NCBI GenBank assembly: GCA_009840005.1
Contig: VXOR01000050.1
Location: 1-28,368, forward strand
Reading direction: 5' to 3'
DNA: 28,368 bases
Origin: Gemmatimonadota bacterium
Lineage (GTDB): Bacteria; Latescibacterota; UBA2968; UBA8231
A program made the position numbers and the translations under genes. Below the pieces are notes generated by a model. The model ran no database searches. It was not told where the DNA came from and worked only from the letters and a program-made list of their open reading frames with translations. This document shows positions 6,006 through 14,113 of the stretch, in pieces (the stretch's first letter is position 1; each line of letters opens with the position of its first letter).

Positions 6006-8054
6006 ATGCGCCGTGCTGTGCCCACCATCTGGCTCATGGCCTTACTGATCCTAAGTCTATCGCAAAGCACCACCGCCCAGATTTCCCACTGGCAACTAGG
6101 CGGCAGCGGCCTGTCTTGGAGTGAAAACGACACCACCCGCCTCTTCGTCGATTTCACCACCACGCCCGGAGCCATCCAGCCCACGTACTTCACGCTGGAC
6201 GAAACGGTTTTTTCCCACATCGGCAATTGGGCCTTCTGGCGCGACCCCAGCGACCGCATCTTCGACTACCTCGATGGCGAAACACCCCGGATGTGGAAGT
6301 GGAACCACGGCGTGCCTGACCCTTCGGAAAACGGCTCCTGGCTCATCGACAGCGACCCTATCACCTACAACCCGCCCAAAGCCGACCGCATTGAAAAGGA
6401 AACCTTCACCATGGATTTGGCCGTGTCGGTGCCGGCGGTGGCCTTCGGCTTTATCCCGCCCAGCGAGGGCTTTCGCTCCGACGGCACGCCACTCGAAACG
6501 GACTTCGTTCCCGCCTTCCAAGTAACCGCCTCAATCGCGCCCGAACCTCCAGTCCTCGAAGGCAATGTCAATCCGCTCTCCACCGTCATCACCGACACCA
6601 AATCTAACTTCGAACCCCACGTGCGCATCGACTTCACCCGCCAGTACCTGCGCTTCTTCCGCTACCGTCGGACGCTTTCCCTACTAGATGAGGACGCCCA
6701 AGCCAAGAGCGGCAACGTCGCCATCGCCCTCATCGGCTCGATCAGCGAGTTCCAGCTCTTCGCCCAAGGCGTCCCGCAACGGGCTATCTACAAGACCAAG
6801 ATAACCGACCTTGGCGCACCCGTGAATTTCGGGCGGCTGTTCTGGCAGGCCACGAAATTTCGCATGATCGATGGGACCCCAGTGGAAACCCCCGACGCGG
6901 CGGCTCAGGTTAAAATTGAGGTGCGCACTGGCCTAGACGACGATCCAGCCGTCTATCACGAGTACATGGATACCGGCCTAGAGCGCGTGGTTTCGCGCGA
7001 CCACTACGAAAACTCCCTGCGCACTCGCTTCGTGCGCATCACCGCCGCATCCGACCTGAGCGAACGCCAGCCCAAGCCGGGCGTTCGCGCTTCCATCGGC
7101 TACGATTCGGATAATTGGACTTTCTGGTCCGCACCCTTCGTCGAATCGGGCCAACCAATCAATCTGCGCAACGGCACCTATTTGCAGTTCCGTGTCACCA
7201 TGGAGAGCGATTCCTTCGACGACTTCGTGCGCCTCGACTCGTTGTGGCTCGAGACTGCCCCGCTGTTGGCCGCCAACGTGCGCGGCGAAGTGGCGCCCTT
7301 AGACGACCCACAGCCCGTCGGCGGAATCACCCAAGTTCCCTTGGGCGAAACCATAGAATTCATCTATGACCTCCAAGCCGACTTTGAGACCGTAAATGCA
7401 CCCGGCTTCGACTTGTTGCGCATTCGCACCGGGCACCAAACCGAACTCAAAAGCCTGCAACTAGGCGAAAGCCGCACGGAGATTGCGCCCGCTGAGGTCG
7501 TCCAAGAGCCCGAGGGCTTGCTCATCCACCTGCCCGAGCGCATCACTCGCGCCAACAATCCGCCAATCCGCATTGTCTTTGGCACGGAGATCTTTGAATT
7601 CGCAACCACCTTCCAGAGCGAGGTCCTAGACAGCGAACGCAATGTTCTGCCGCAACCCGTAGTCGGTGCCGATGTCGGCGAGGCCCTCTCGACCAACAGC
7701 CTGCGCGTGCTTGGCACCACCGGGCAGAAAACCGCTTTTATCCAGAACCTGACCTTTTCCTCTTCGGTTTTTACGCCCAACGGCGACGGTATCAACGATG
7801 AACTGCACATCGCCTATTCGCTGTTCCGCCTGCCCGAAACCGTCCCCGTCGTCCTCGAGGTCTATAGCCTCGACGGGCGGCGCGTGGCCCTCGTCGAGGC
7901 TGGCTTGCAGAGCGCGGGGCCGCAGAGCTTGCAATGGGACGGGCGCAATGAAACAGGTCGGCGGTTGCCGCCCGGCCTCTACCTAACGGCCTTAAACCTG
8001 CGCTCGGAATTTGCTGCCAATCCCCAACTCCGCCCCTTGGGCATTGCCTACTAA
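6006..8054 (+). CDS. Secreted FlgD/TPNGDG-domain protein C (paralogue of A, copy 2)
   Basis: A 682-residue protein with AAAGGAG just upstream of ATG 6006 and a signal peptide (MALLILSLSQSTTAQ). It aligns with the protein at 1569 along its whole length. Shared landmarks in order are WQLGGSG, FWRDPS, GFRSDGTPL, RQYLRFFRYRR, FAQGVPQRAIY, GVRASIGYDSDNWTFW, RLDSLWLETAPLLAA, LRIRTG and NSLRVLG, then TPNGDGINDE at residue 590, YSLDGRRVAL, QWDGRNETG, LPPGLYL and terminal GIAY. By eye roughly half the residues are identical. Differences are spread evenly, so the duplication is not recent. The CxxC region of protein A is absent here. It is presumably exported and surface-exposed; function unknown. Confidence 0.85.
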   Translation: MRRAVPTIWLMALLILSLSQSTTAQISHWQLGGSGLSWSENDTTRLFVDFTTTPGAIQPTYFTLDETVFSHIGNWAFWRDPSDRIFDYLDGETPRMWKWNHGVPDPSENGSWLIDSDPITYNPPKADRIEKETFTMDLAVSVPAVAFGFIPPSEGFRSDGTPLETDFVPAFQVTASIAPEPPVLEGNVNPLSTVITDTKSNFEPHVRIDFTRQYLRFFRYRRTLSLLDEDAQAKSGNVAIALIGSISEFQLFAQGVPQRAIYKTKITDLGAPVNFGRLFWQATKFRMIDGTPVETPDAAAQVKIEVRTGLDDDPAVYHEYMDTGLERVVSRDHYENSLRTRFVRITAASDLSERQPKPGVRASIGYDSDNWTFWSAPFVESGQPINLRNGTYLQFRVTMESDSFDDFVRLDSLWLETAPLLAANVRGEVAPLDDPQPVGGITQVPLGETIEFIYDLQADFETVNAPGFDLLRIRTGHQTELKSLQLGESRTEIAPAEVVQEPEGLLIHLPERITRANNPPIRIVFGTEIFEFATTFQSEVLDSERNVLPQPVVGADVGEALSTNSLRVLGTTGQKTAFIQNLTFSSSVFTPNGDGINDELHIAYSLFRLPETVPVVLEVYSLDGRRVALVEAGLQSAGPQSLQWDGRNETGRRLPPGLYLTALNLRSEFAANPQLRPLGIAY

Positions 8055-8064
8055 GGAGGGTCCG

Positions 8065-10416
8065 ATGCGACGCGCAATCATCGCCTGTCTCGCACTAGCC
8101 ACCCCACTTGCGGCTGACATGCTCTCCTTCGACAGCGCCGAGGAATGGACCCAATGGCAACAGCCCTTCGGCTTAATCCAAGTCGGCGAGCAGGGCCAGC
8201 TTTCGCTCGTCAAATTCCGCAAGGACATCAACCTCGTCGAAGACGCACACCTCTTCGTCCACGAGACCCGCACCAAGGGCGATGCCGTCGCCGGTGGGCT
8301 CTGGCAAGCTGGCTCCAACGAGGCCGACGCCCCGCTGGCCATCGACGGCGATCCAACGACCTATTGGCAACCCAGCCCGGACGACGCCCGCGAAGCTTGG
8401 TTTATCACCATTGACCTAGGCCGTGCGGCCCTAGCCCGCGAGATTCGCCTAAAATTTCCCGACCAAGAGGGCGCGCGCCCGTTCCGACAATTCCGCGTCT
8501 TCACCACTTCCGGTGTGCGCATCTCGGCCACCGACGACCTCTTTCTCTACCGCCAAGCCTTCCGCACCACGCGCCCCAACGCCGAATCAGAAATTGTCAT
8601 CCCGTTGCGCTACGCTGGTCGCGACAGCGCACTAGTGTTTGACCTTGATTTAGATCTAACGCCCGCAGAACGCAACCACTACCGGTTAATCCAGTACATC
8701 CAAATCATTTCCGAAGAGCAGAACGCCAACGCTGCCCTCGCCGAGATCGAGGTCATCGGCATTGGCGACAACATCGCCATTGGCACCAGCCTACGCGGCA
8801 ATTTCAGAGAAGGCGACGGCACCGGCTCCACCCCCAACCTCTTCGACGCCAACCTCAACACCAACAATACCGTCACCGGCTGCCGTGGCAATCTGTCGGG
8901 ATGGGCCGAAGGCGGCACGTGGTTCCGCACGGATCTAGGCGCGACATTCTTTATCGACGAGATGTTCCTCTATTCCATGCGGCCAGACGAAGGCACATTG
9001 GGTTTCACCGTCTCTGGGGCTGGACCAGGACACACCATCCTCTTTTCCGACGGCACCCCGGCCACGGGCACCGCCCCACCCGTCGAAGTGCCCGAAAACG
9101 TCGATTACGAAGAGGTCTTCTCCCATCCGGCCCCCAACGCCGACAACCTGCTTTACATGCGCTATCTGTTCGAGCCGCGCAAGGCCCGCTACCTGTTCTG
9201 GCGCGGAATTAGCTGCCGGGGATGGGGCATCGTCAAGTGGGGCGAAATGCAATTGTTCTCTCCGGGTTATCCAGCCCAAGTCGAGTTGCAGTCGGCCTTT
9301 ATCAACCTCGGCGAGATAGCCGGCGACGGGCGGCCCAAAGTCATCAAGGCCCTGCACTGGGACGCTGACTTGCCTCCGGGCACCAGAATGCAACTGCGCT
9401 CGCGTTCGGGCAACGCGCTGGCCCCGGTCTTTACGTTTCACAATAAGCTCCTCGAAGAAATCACCGAAGAAAAATGGACTAGCTCGCCCAAAGTGTTGCG
9501 CGGTCCCATCGACACCACGCTGGTCGTCGGCGAGGACTGGGACGCCTGGAGCAATGTGTACCAGTTTTCCGGCGAGTCCTTCAAGTCGGACAGCCCCCGC
9601 CGCTTCATGCTGCTGGAGATGATCCTCTCCACCGACGATCCAGCTATTGCCCCGACCGTCAATTCAGTCTCCGTCGAATACGAAAACGCCCTAATCCAAG
9701 GCGCACGCGGCAGCGTCGCCCCCCGCGAGGCCAGCCCCAACCAAGACACGCACTTTACCTACACCCTCTGGCCCGAGACCGACGAACTCGACAGCGGATT
9801 CGACCTAATGCGCTTCACCGTCCCCGAGCCAGTTGACCTCCAGAGCGTGTCGATAATGGTCGGCGCAGAACCGGTCGTTCCAGCCACCTTGGACATGCAG
9901 GCCGACTCGCTGCTCATCGCGTTGCCGCAGGTGGTTTCCGGCGATTCGCTACAAGTAAGTTTCACGACCCGCCTACTGCAAAACGCCACCGTCTTTACTC
10001 TCGACCTCGGATCGAGCGAAACACCGGGCCTGTGGCAGTCGGTCGAGGCGGCCGAGCGCCGCTCCAATATCGTCATGTTGCCCGAACTGACCGACAGCGG
10101 CCAGCTCATCAGCGACCTGCAACTAGCCTCTACGACCGTAACCCCCAACGGCGACGGCATCAACGACCAGCTAGAGGTGCGATTTGTCGCCTTTAAAGTC
10201 GAGGGCACCGAGCCACAGGTGGAAGTTTTCGACCTAGCCGGACGCCAAGTAGCAGTCCTCACCCCAAGCGCCGAAGGCTCGCAACGCCTCTTCACCTGGG
10301 ATGGCCGCGACGCTGACGGAGCGAGCGCTGCCCCCGGCCTATACGTCCTGCGCGTCAATCTGGGTGCCGATGCCGGCAATGACACTGCGTTCCGCACCAT
10401 CGCCGTGGCGTACTGA
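8065..10416 (+). CDS. Secreted discoidin (F5/8 C) and FlgD/TPNGDG protein D (paralogue of B)
   Basis: The ATG at 8065 follows a strong AAGGAGGG at 8053-8060 that overlaps the stop region of protein C, and gives 783 residues. The open frame reaches back to 8011 but would lose the signal peptide (MRRAIIACLALATPLAAD). It is collinear with the protein at 3584: SLVKFRKDIN, AIDGDPTTYWQ, WFITIDLGRAALAREIRL, PFRQFRVF and ALAEIEVIGIGDN in the discoidin domain. A second discoidin-like unit (GTWFRTDLGATFFIDEM), the conserved GDGRPKVI and RSRSGN segments, TPNGDGINDQ at residue 693 and a FlgD-like end closing in VAY follow. Likely carbohydrate-binding and surface-located; ligand unknown. Its stop is 3 nt from the next start, indicating shared transcription with the amidohydrolase gene. 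Confidence 0.85.
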   Translation: MRRAIIACLALATPLAADMLSFDSAEEWTQWQQPFGLIQVGEQGQLSLVKFRKDINLVEDAHLFVHETRTKGDAVAGGLWQAGSNEADAPLAIDGDPTTYWQPSPDDAREAWFITIDLGRAALAREIRLKFPDQEGARPFRQFRVFTTSGVRISATDDLFLYRQAFRTTRPNAESEIVIPLRYAGRDSALVFDLDLDLTPAERNHYRLIQYIQIISEEQNANAALAEIEVIGIGDNIAIGTSLRGNFREGDGTGSTPNLFDANLNTNNTVTGCRGNLSGWAEGGTWFRTDLGATFFIDEMFLYSMRPDEGTLGFTVSGAGPGHTILFSDGTPATGTAPPVEVPENVDYEEVFSHPAPNADNLLYMRYLFEPRKARYLFWRGISCRGWGIVKWGEMQLFSPGYPAQVELQSAFINLGEIAGDGRPKVIKALHWDADLPPGTRMQLRSRSGNALAPVFTFHNKLLEEITEEKWTSSPKVLRGPIDTTLVVGEDWDAWSNVYQFSGESFKSDSPRRFMLLEMILSTDDPAIAPTVNSVSVEYENALIQGARGSVAPREASPNQDTHFTYTLWPETDELDSGFDLMRFTVPEPVDLQSVSIMVGAEPVVPATLDMQADSLLIALPQVVSGDSLQVSFTTRLLQNATVFTLDLGSSETPGLWQSVEAAERRSNIVMLPELTDSGQLISDLQLASTTVTPNGDGINDQLEVRFVAFKVEGTEPQVEVFDLAGRQVAVLTPSAEGSQRLFTWDGRDADGASAAPGLYVLRVNLGADAGNDTAFRTIAVAY

Positions 10417-10419
10417 AAA

Positions 10420-11550
10420 TTGACCGAACAACCCTACGACCTGTTGGTGCGCGCTCCGCGCCTCTTTTGCGCGGATAGCGGCTTAGACGGCCCCGGCGCA
10501 GTCGCCATTCGCGGCGACCGCATTGTCGCCTCCGGCCCCGGCGTCGAGGGCCCCGCCCACACCGTACTCGACTTTCCCGCCGCTCTCCTCCTCCCCGGCC
10601 TAGTTGATCTGCACGCCCACCCGGCTCGCGGCCAATCGCGCTTTGGCATCGACCCAGACATCCACTTTTTGCCGCGCGGCGTCACCACCGTCATGTCCCA
10701 AGGCGATGCCGGTGCTTTAAACATAGACGACTACCGCCGCACCGTGATCGATGCCTCGCGCACCCGCGTGCTCCTAGCCATCAATCTGTGCAAACACGGC
10801 GAGACGCACCCCGTGCGCTGCTTCAACGACCTAGCCGACGCCGATGCCCAAGCCTGCGCCGACGCCATTGCCGCAAACGATCGCAGCATTTGGGGCATTG
10901 CCGTTACCGTCACCGGCGGGGCCTGCGCCGACGGCCTCGACCCGCGTCCCATTATGGCCGCCGGGCTGGAAGCCGCGGAATTGAGCGGCAAACCACTGCT
11001 GGTAGGCACTCGTCTCAAACCCGACTGGCCCCGCCGCGAGCAACTCCCCCTGTTGCGTCCCGGCGACGTGGTGACCTACTCCCTCAATGCCCTGCCCGAA
11101 AACCTGCTAGACGGCGACCGCATTGCCGACGACGTATGGCAAGCTCGCCAGCGCGGCGTCCTCTTCGACTTGGGCCACGGCATGAACTCCTTCAGCTTTC
11201 CCATTGCCGAGGCCACCATTGCCGAGGGCTTTCTCGTCGATACGGTTTCGACCGACCAGTACAACCGCCACGTTGACAGCCGCCCCCAACACGACCTCCC
11301 CCGCACGATGTCCAAGCTCATCGCCGCGGGTATGGCCGAAACAGAGGTATTCGCCCGCGCCACGGCCCGCCCCGCCGAGGTGCTGGGCCTAAAGGGCGAG
11401 GTCGGCACCTTGGCTCCGGGTGCCTGCGCCGACTTAGCCGTGCTGCACTGGAACGAAGAGGCCCTGCCCTTGCGCGATGTCAACGGCGAGGAGCGGCCCG
11501 GCGGCTGTTGGGAGCCGGTGGCTACCATTCGCGGCGGCCAAGTGGTTTAG
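10420..11550 (+). CDS. Amidohydrolase/deacetylase-like protein with altered metal site
   Basis: This 376-residue protein starts at TTG 10420, three nt after the preceding stop; YDLLVRAPRLF is the usual family start and no strong ribosome site is visible. It has the amidohydrolase fold of the deacetylase/dihydroorotase-like branch: PGLVDLHAHP with HxH at 65/67, GVTTVMSQGDAGALN, LLRPGDVVTY, DLGHGMNSFSF and the late STD with Asp279. Family members normally also use a carbamylated lysine and two more histidines. By motif alignment these positions are Ala161 (usually GIKVR), Gly196 (usually HI) and Tyr220/Ser221 (usually THCFN). Half the binuclear site is therefore missing, so it may be mononuclear, have a changed reaction, or be inactive. 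No signal peptide, so cytoplasmic. It probably shares a transcript with the downstream aldolase. Confidence 0.8.
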   Translation: MTEQPYDLLVRAPRLFCADSGLDGPGAVAIRGDRIVASGPGVEGPAHTVLDFPAALLLPGLVDLHAHPARGQSRFGIDPDIHFLPRGVTTVMSQGDAGALNIDDYRRTVIDASRTRVLLAINLCKHGETHPVRCFNDLADADAQACADAIAANDRSIWGIAVTVTGGACADGLDPRPIMAAGLEAAELSGKPLLVGTRLKPDWPRREQLPLLRPGDVVTYSLNALPENLLDGDRIADDVWQARQRGVLFDLGHGMNSFSFPIAEATIAEGFLVDTVSTDQYNRHVDSRPQHDLPRTMSKLIAAGMAETEVFARATARPAEVLGLKGEVGTLAPGACADLAVLHWNEEALPLRDVNGEERPGGCWEPVATIRGGQVV

Positions 11551-11581
11551 GACCGTCCATTTCTTAGAGGATCAAAACACT

Positions 11582-12481
11582 ATGACTGACAAGCTAGCGC
11601 GCGGGATCTGGCCCGCGCTCGTCACCCCATTCACCGACGACGGCAGCGCCTTGGCCCCCGCGCGCGTCGAACCGCTCGTCAAACACCTGATCGACGCTGG
11701 CTCAAACGGCTTCTTCGTCTGCGGTGGCACGGGCGAGGGAAGCGCCATGAGCGTACCCGAGCGCAAAGCCATGACCGAGGCGACCATCGCCGCAGTGGCC
11801 GGTGCCGTGCCGCTGATCTTCCAAGTCGGCGCAACGAGCACAGCCAATGCAGTGGAATTGGCCCAGCACGCCGCAGCCGCTGGCGCGGACGCAGTAGCTT
11901 CGGTCGCTCCGATAGATCAGCCCAACGACCTCCAAGCCGCGGTCGCCCACTACGCAACCATTGGCGCAGCCACTGACCTGCCCTTCTACGTGTATTGGCT
12001 CGCCCACACAGCCGCCAAAAACGTTACCGCCGAACAGTTCCTCGAAGCCATGGAAGTTGTGCCCAACTTCAGCGGCCTCAAGTTCACCGACAGCAACTTC
12101 TACTTCTTTCAGCGCCTCGTGCAGCTAGGCGGCGACTGCCTCAACCTCATCTCCGGCCCCGACGAGATATGCCTCGGCGGCATGGTCGCCGGCAGCGACG
12201 CAGCCATTGGCTCGACCTACAACATCATGCCCAAACTGTTCGTGGAAATGCGGCAGCACTTTGAAACCAGCGACATCCAGCCGGCCATGGCCTTGCAAGC
12301 GCGCGCCAACGAGGTCATCTCCACCTTGTTCCACTTTGACCTGCTAGCGGCCGTCAAGGAGATGTTGACCATGCGCGGGCTGCCGGTAGGCCCTGCCCGC
12401 CCGCCCCACATCCCGTTCGACGATGCGGGCCGCGCTGCGCTGTGTCAGGCACTAGACGACCTCGGCTTCGCAGTGGAGTGA
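11582..12481 (+). CDS. N-acetylneuraminate lyase-like aldolase (DHDPS/NAL family)
   Basis: ATG 11582 begins a 299-residue protein, and GAGGATC upstream is a moderate ribosome site. The open frame extends upstream to 11477 but only by overlapping the previous gene. It is a class I (beta/alpha)8 aldolase: GGTGEG at 48-53, Tyr138 (FYVYW) as the catalytic tyrosine, and Schiff-base Lys167 in SGLKFTDSN. The last motif and GSDAAIGSTYNIM resemble N-acetylneuraminate lyase more than dihydrodipicolinate synthase. Family members cleave or form 2-keto-acid aldols such as sialic acid or 2-keto-3-deoxy sugar acids; the exact substrate cannot be read from sequence. Placement 31 nt after an amidohydrolase/deacetylase-like gene suggests breakdown of N-acyl or keto-deoxy sugars. 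Cytoplasmic. Confidence 0.85.
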   Translation: MTDKLARGIWPALVTPFTDDGSALAPARVEPLVKHLIDAGSNGFFVCGGTGEGSAMSVPERKAMTEATIAAVAGAVPLIFQVGATSTANAVELAQHAAAAGADAVASVAPIDQPNDLQAAVAHYATIGAATDLPFYVYWLAHTAAKNVTAEQFLEAMEVVPNFSGLKFTDSNFYFFQRLVQLGGDCLNLISGPDEICLGGMVAGSDAAIGSTYNIMPKLFVEMRQHFETSDIQPAMALQARANEVISTLFHFDLLAAVKEMLTMRGLPVGPARPPHIPFDDAGRAALCQALDDLGFAVE

Positions 12482-12513
12482 AAACTAGCCATCAAAAAAG
12501 GAGACCTAAGACG

Positions 12514-12732
12514 ATGAGTGAGCTGCTTGACAAGACCGTGGCACAGATCAAACAACTTCCAAAGGATCGACAAGATGCTATCGCTGCGTTCATTTTGGAA
12601 GAAATTGAAGATGAAGCGCGTTGGGATGCAGCCTTTGCAAAATCGCCCGAGGTACTCGAGCGACTCGCCGAGGAAGCCGAGGCGGAAGACCAGCAAGGAC
12701 AAACGGAAGAACTTGATCCAGAGGCGCTATGA
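12514..12732 (+). CDS. Antitoxin of a RelE-type TA pair
   Basis: A 72-residue acidic protein with AAGGAG upstream of ATG 12514; the longer frame from 12442 would run into the aldolase. It starts MSELLDKTVAQIKQLP and has a helical middle (RQDAIAAFILEEIEDEARWDAAFA) typical of small antitoxins that neutralise RelE/ParE-like toxins, with a glutamate-rich tail. No clear DNA-binding motif can be named. Its stop overlaps the toxin start in an ATGA, the standard arrangement that couples translation. Confidence 0.75.
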   Translation: MSELLDKTVAQIKQLPKDRQDAIAAFILEEIEDEARWDAAFAKSPEVLERLAEEAEAEDQQGQTEELDPEAL

Positions 12733-12998
12733 AGTCGCGGACAACACGGCGATTTAGAAATCAGTTACAAACGCTCCCCGATTCCATTCAACAGCAGGCG
12801 AAGAAAGCGTACCAGCGCTTCAAAGCCAATCCTTGGCACAATGCTCTGTGCTTCAAGCAAGTACATCCCACCCGACCGATCTATTCCGTGCGCGTTACAA
12901 AGGGCTATCGTGCAGTGGGAAAGCGAGACGACAAGGGGGTATTGTGGTTCTGGATCGGCTCGCATGCGGATTACGATGAGCTGATTCGGCACTATTGA
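12729..12998 (+). CDS. RelE/HigB-like toxin (putative mRNA interferase)
   Basis: An 89-residue basic protein overlapping the antitoxin by 4 nt. The pattern RFRNQLQTLPDSIQQQAKKAYQ, then NPWHNALCFKQV, YSVRVTKGYRAVGKRDD and WFWIGSHADYDELI is that of the RelE/ParE superfamily branch with a C-terminal IGSH-x-x-YD motif. Such toxins cut mRNA, often at the ribosome. Length is normal and the frame intact, so the pair is probably functional. The downstream AlkB-like gene overlaps its stop or starts a few bases later, so the three genes likely form one transcript. Confidence 0.8.
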   Translation: MKSRTTRRFRNQLQTLPDSIQQQAKKAYQRFKANPWHNALCFKQVHPTRPIYSVRVTKGYRAVGKRDDKGVLWFWIGSHADYDELIRHY

Positions 12999-13015
12999 TG
13001 AGGAGCACCGCTACT

Positions 13016-13624
13016 GTGAGAATCATCCCTCTTACAGACGGCGACCTGCGCTACGCCCCCGACTTTTTGGCCCCTGCCGAGGCCGACCAATTCATGCGGC
13101 AACTGTTGGACGGCATTGAGTGGCAACAGCACCACGTCGTCATCTTTGGCCGCCAGCATCCCGCGCCGCGTCTCTCGGCGTGGCACGGCTCCCCAGAAGC
13201 CCACTACGCCTATTCGGGGCTGGCGCTAGAGCCGCGCCCGTGGACCGAACCGCTGCTAGACCTCAAGACGCGGATCGAAGCCGCCGCCGACTGTCCCTTC
13301 AACAGCGTCCTGCTCAATCAGTACCGCGACGGCCGCGACAGCATGGGCTGGCACAGCGACGACGAGCCAGAGTTGGGAGCCAACCCAACGATCGCCTCGC
13401 TGAGTTTGGGCGAGACGCGGCGCTTCCTCCTGCGGCACAAGCGCCGCGACCATCCCCCCGTCGAAATCCCCCTCGAACACGGCGCGTTGCTCATCATGCG
13501 CGGCCCAACCCAAGCCCACTGGCAGCACCAAGTCCCCAAGACCCGACGACCGTGCGCCCTACGCCTCAACCTCACCTTCCGCCGCATCGTCGCTACTGGA
13601 CAACCTCCCACCGATGCGCCTTAA
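13016..13624 (+). CDS. alkB: AlkB-like Fe(II)/2-oxoglutarate dioxygenase
   Basis: This protein is likely to repair alkylated nucleic acid bases by oxidative demethylation. With GTG 13016 as start (AGGAG at 13001-13005, 10 nt spacing) it has 202 residues. ATG 12998, which overlaps the toxin stop by one base, is an alternative adding six residues but lacks a ribosome site. The family core is complete: LLNQYRDGRDSMGWHSDDE with His113 and Asp115, His171 in HWQHQVPKT as third iron ligand, and RLNLTFR near 183-189 for 2-oxoglutarate. It resembles the short ALKBH2/3-like bacterial type. It is encoded immediately after a toxin-antitoxin pair. Its 3' end overlaps the end of an opposing phyH remnant. 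Confidence 0.9.
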   Translation: MRIIPLTDGDLRYAPDFLAPAEADQFMRQLLDGIEWQQHHVVIFGRQHPAPRLSAWHGSPEAHYAYSGLALEPRPWTEPLLDLKTRIEAAADCPFNSVLLNQYRDGRDSMGWHSDDEPELGANPTIASLSLGETRRFLLRHKRRDHPPVEIPLEHGALLIMRGPTQAHWQHQVPKTRRPCALRLNLTFRRIVATGQPPTDAP

Positions 13625-13814
13625 TCCCCTGCCCTTGCACTGCGGCTAGCGACTCTACCCACTGCCGACACCATTCGTCGTAATCCCTCAGTTCAGACAA
13701 GGGATTGGACCGGCTGCGAGCCACGAAATCGGGATGGAAGGGGCGACCAGTTGGCGTCCCGGTCTCCTGATAGCGCAAATCCATGCTCCAACGCACCGTA
13801 TCCGCAGTCGGACC
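13593..13814 (-). pseudogene. 3' fragment of a phytanoyl-CoA dioxygenase (PhyH) family gene
   Basis: The last roughly 70 residues read VRWSMDLRYQETGTPTGR, then FVARSRSNP, SELRDYDEW and QW. I recognise this as the C-terminal end of PhyH-family Fe(II)/2-oxoglutarate dioxygenases, where (I/V)RWS-D-RYQ-TG-PTGR and FVARSR are typical. The HxD iron-binding core and everything upstream are missing. Upstream, the reading frame continues directly into a toxin stub, so a deletion has joined two unrelated genes. The stop at 13593-13595 lies inside the 3' end of the opposing AlkB gene. GTG 13796 could be called a start, but the product would be non-functional. Confidence 0.7.
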
Positions 13815-13868
13815 TATCCGCCGCAGATCGCGCCGATCTCAATTCGTCAAGCGGACAGGACGACTCAC
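13812..13868 (-). pseudogene. 5' stub of a RelE/ParE-type toxin gene
   Basis: A GTG at 13868-13866 overlaps the antitoxin stop as GTGA, the usual TA coupling. It reads VSRPVRLTN, a stop (TGA 13841-13839), then DRRDLRRI in the same frame. PVRLT followed by RRDLRRI matches the first strand and helix of RelE/ParE-family toxins (compare the PVRLTPEAERDL type). After about 19 codons the frame passes into the PhyH C-terminal fragment. The toxin is therefore both truncated and interrupted by a stop. Confidence 0.5.
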
Positions 13869-14113
13869 AGATCTAACTCTCGCTTCACATCCTCCAAGGA
13901 GTGCGTACGACCAGCCTGCAGGTCCTCGTATGCCTCCGCAACGGCTCGTCGCTCCTCCTGAATCTCGGGTTCATCATCGTAGGGTGCTGATATAAGCCGA
14001 TGTAGCAAGAGGTCTCCTTGGTCCCGTAGATACTCCAGATAGCGCTCCGCAGCGCGGCATTCTTCCTCGGGTAATTCATCGACTAGACGATGCAATTTTT
14101 CTTTCAAAGTCAT
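13865..14113 (-). CDS. Orphan antitoxin-like protein
   Basis: An 82-residue acidic protein; AAGGAG lies about 10 nt upstream of its ATG. The sequence LHRLVDELPEEE, AAERYLEYLRD, LLLHRLISAPYDDEP, AVAEAYEDLQAGR and SLEDVKRELDL is typical of small antitoxins found before RelE/ParE toxins; the final SLEDVKREL element is common in that group. The toxin gene that should follow is only a stub, so this antitoxin is an orphan and could at most counter a related toxin encoded elsewhere. The frame is intact. Confidence 0.7.
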   Translation of the reverse strand: MTLKEKLHRLVDELPEEECRAAERYLEYLRDQGDLLLHRLISAPYDDEPEIQEERRAVAEAYEDLQAGRTHSLEDVKRELDL

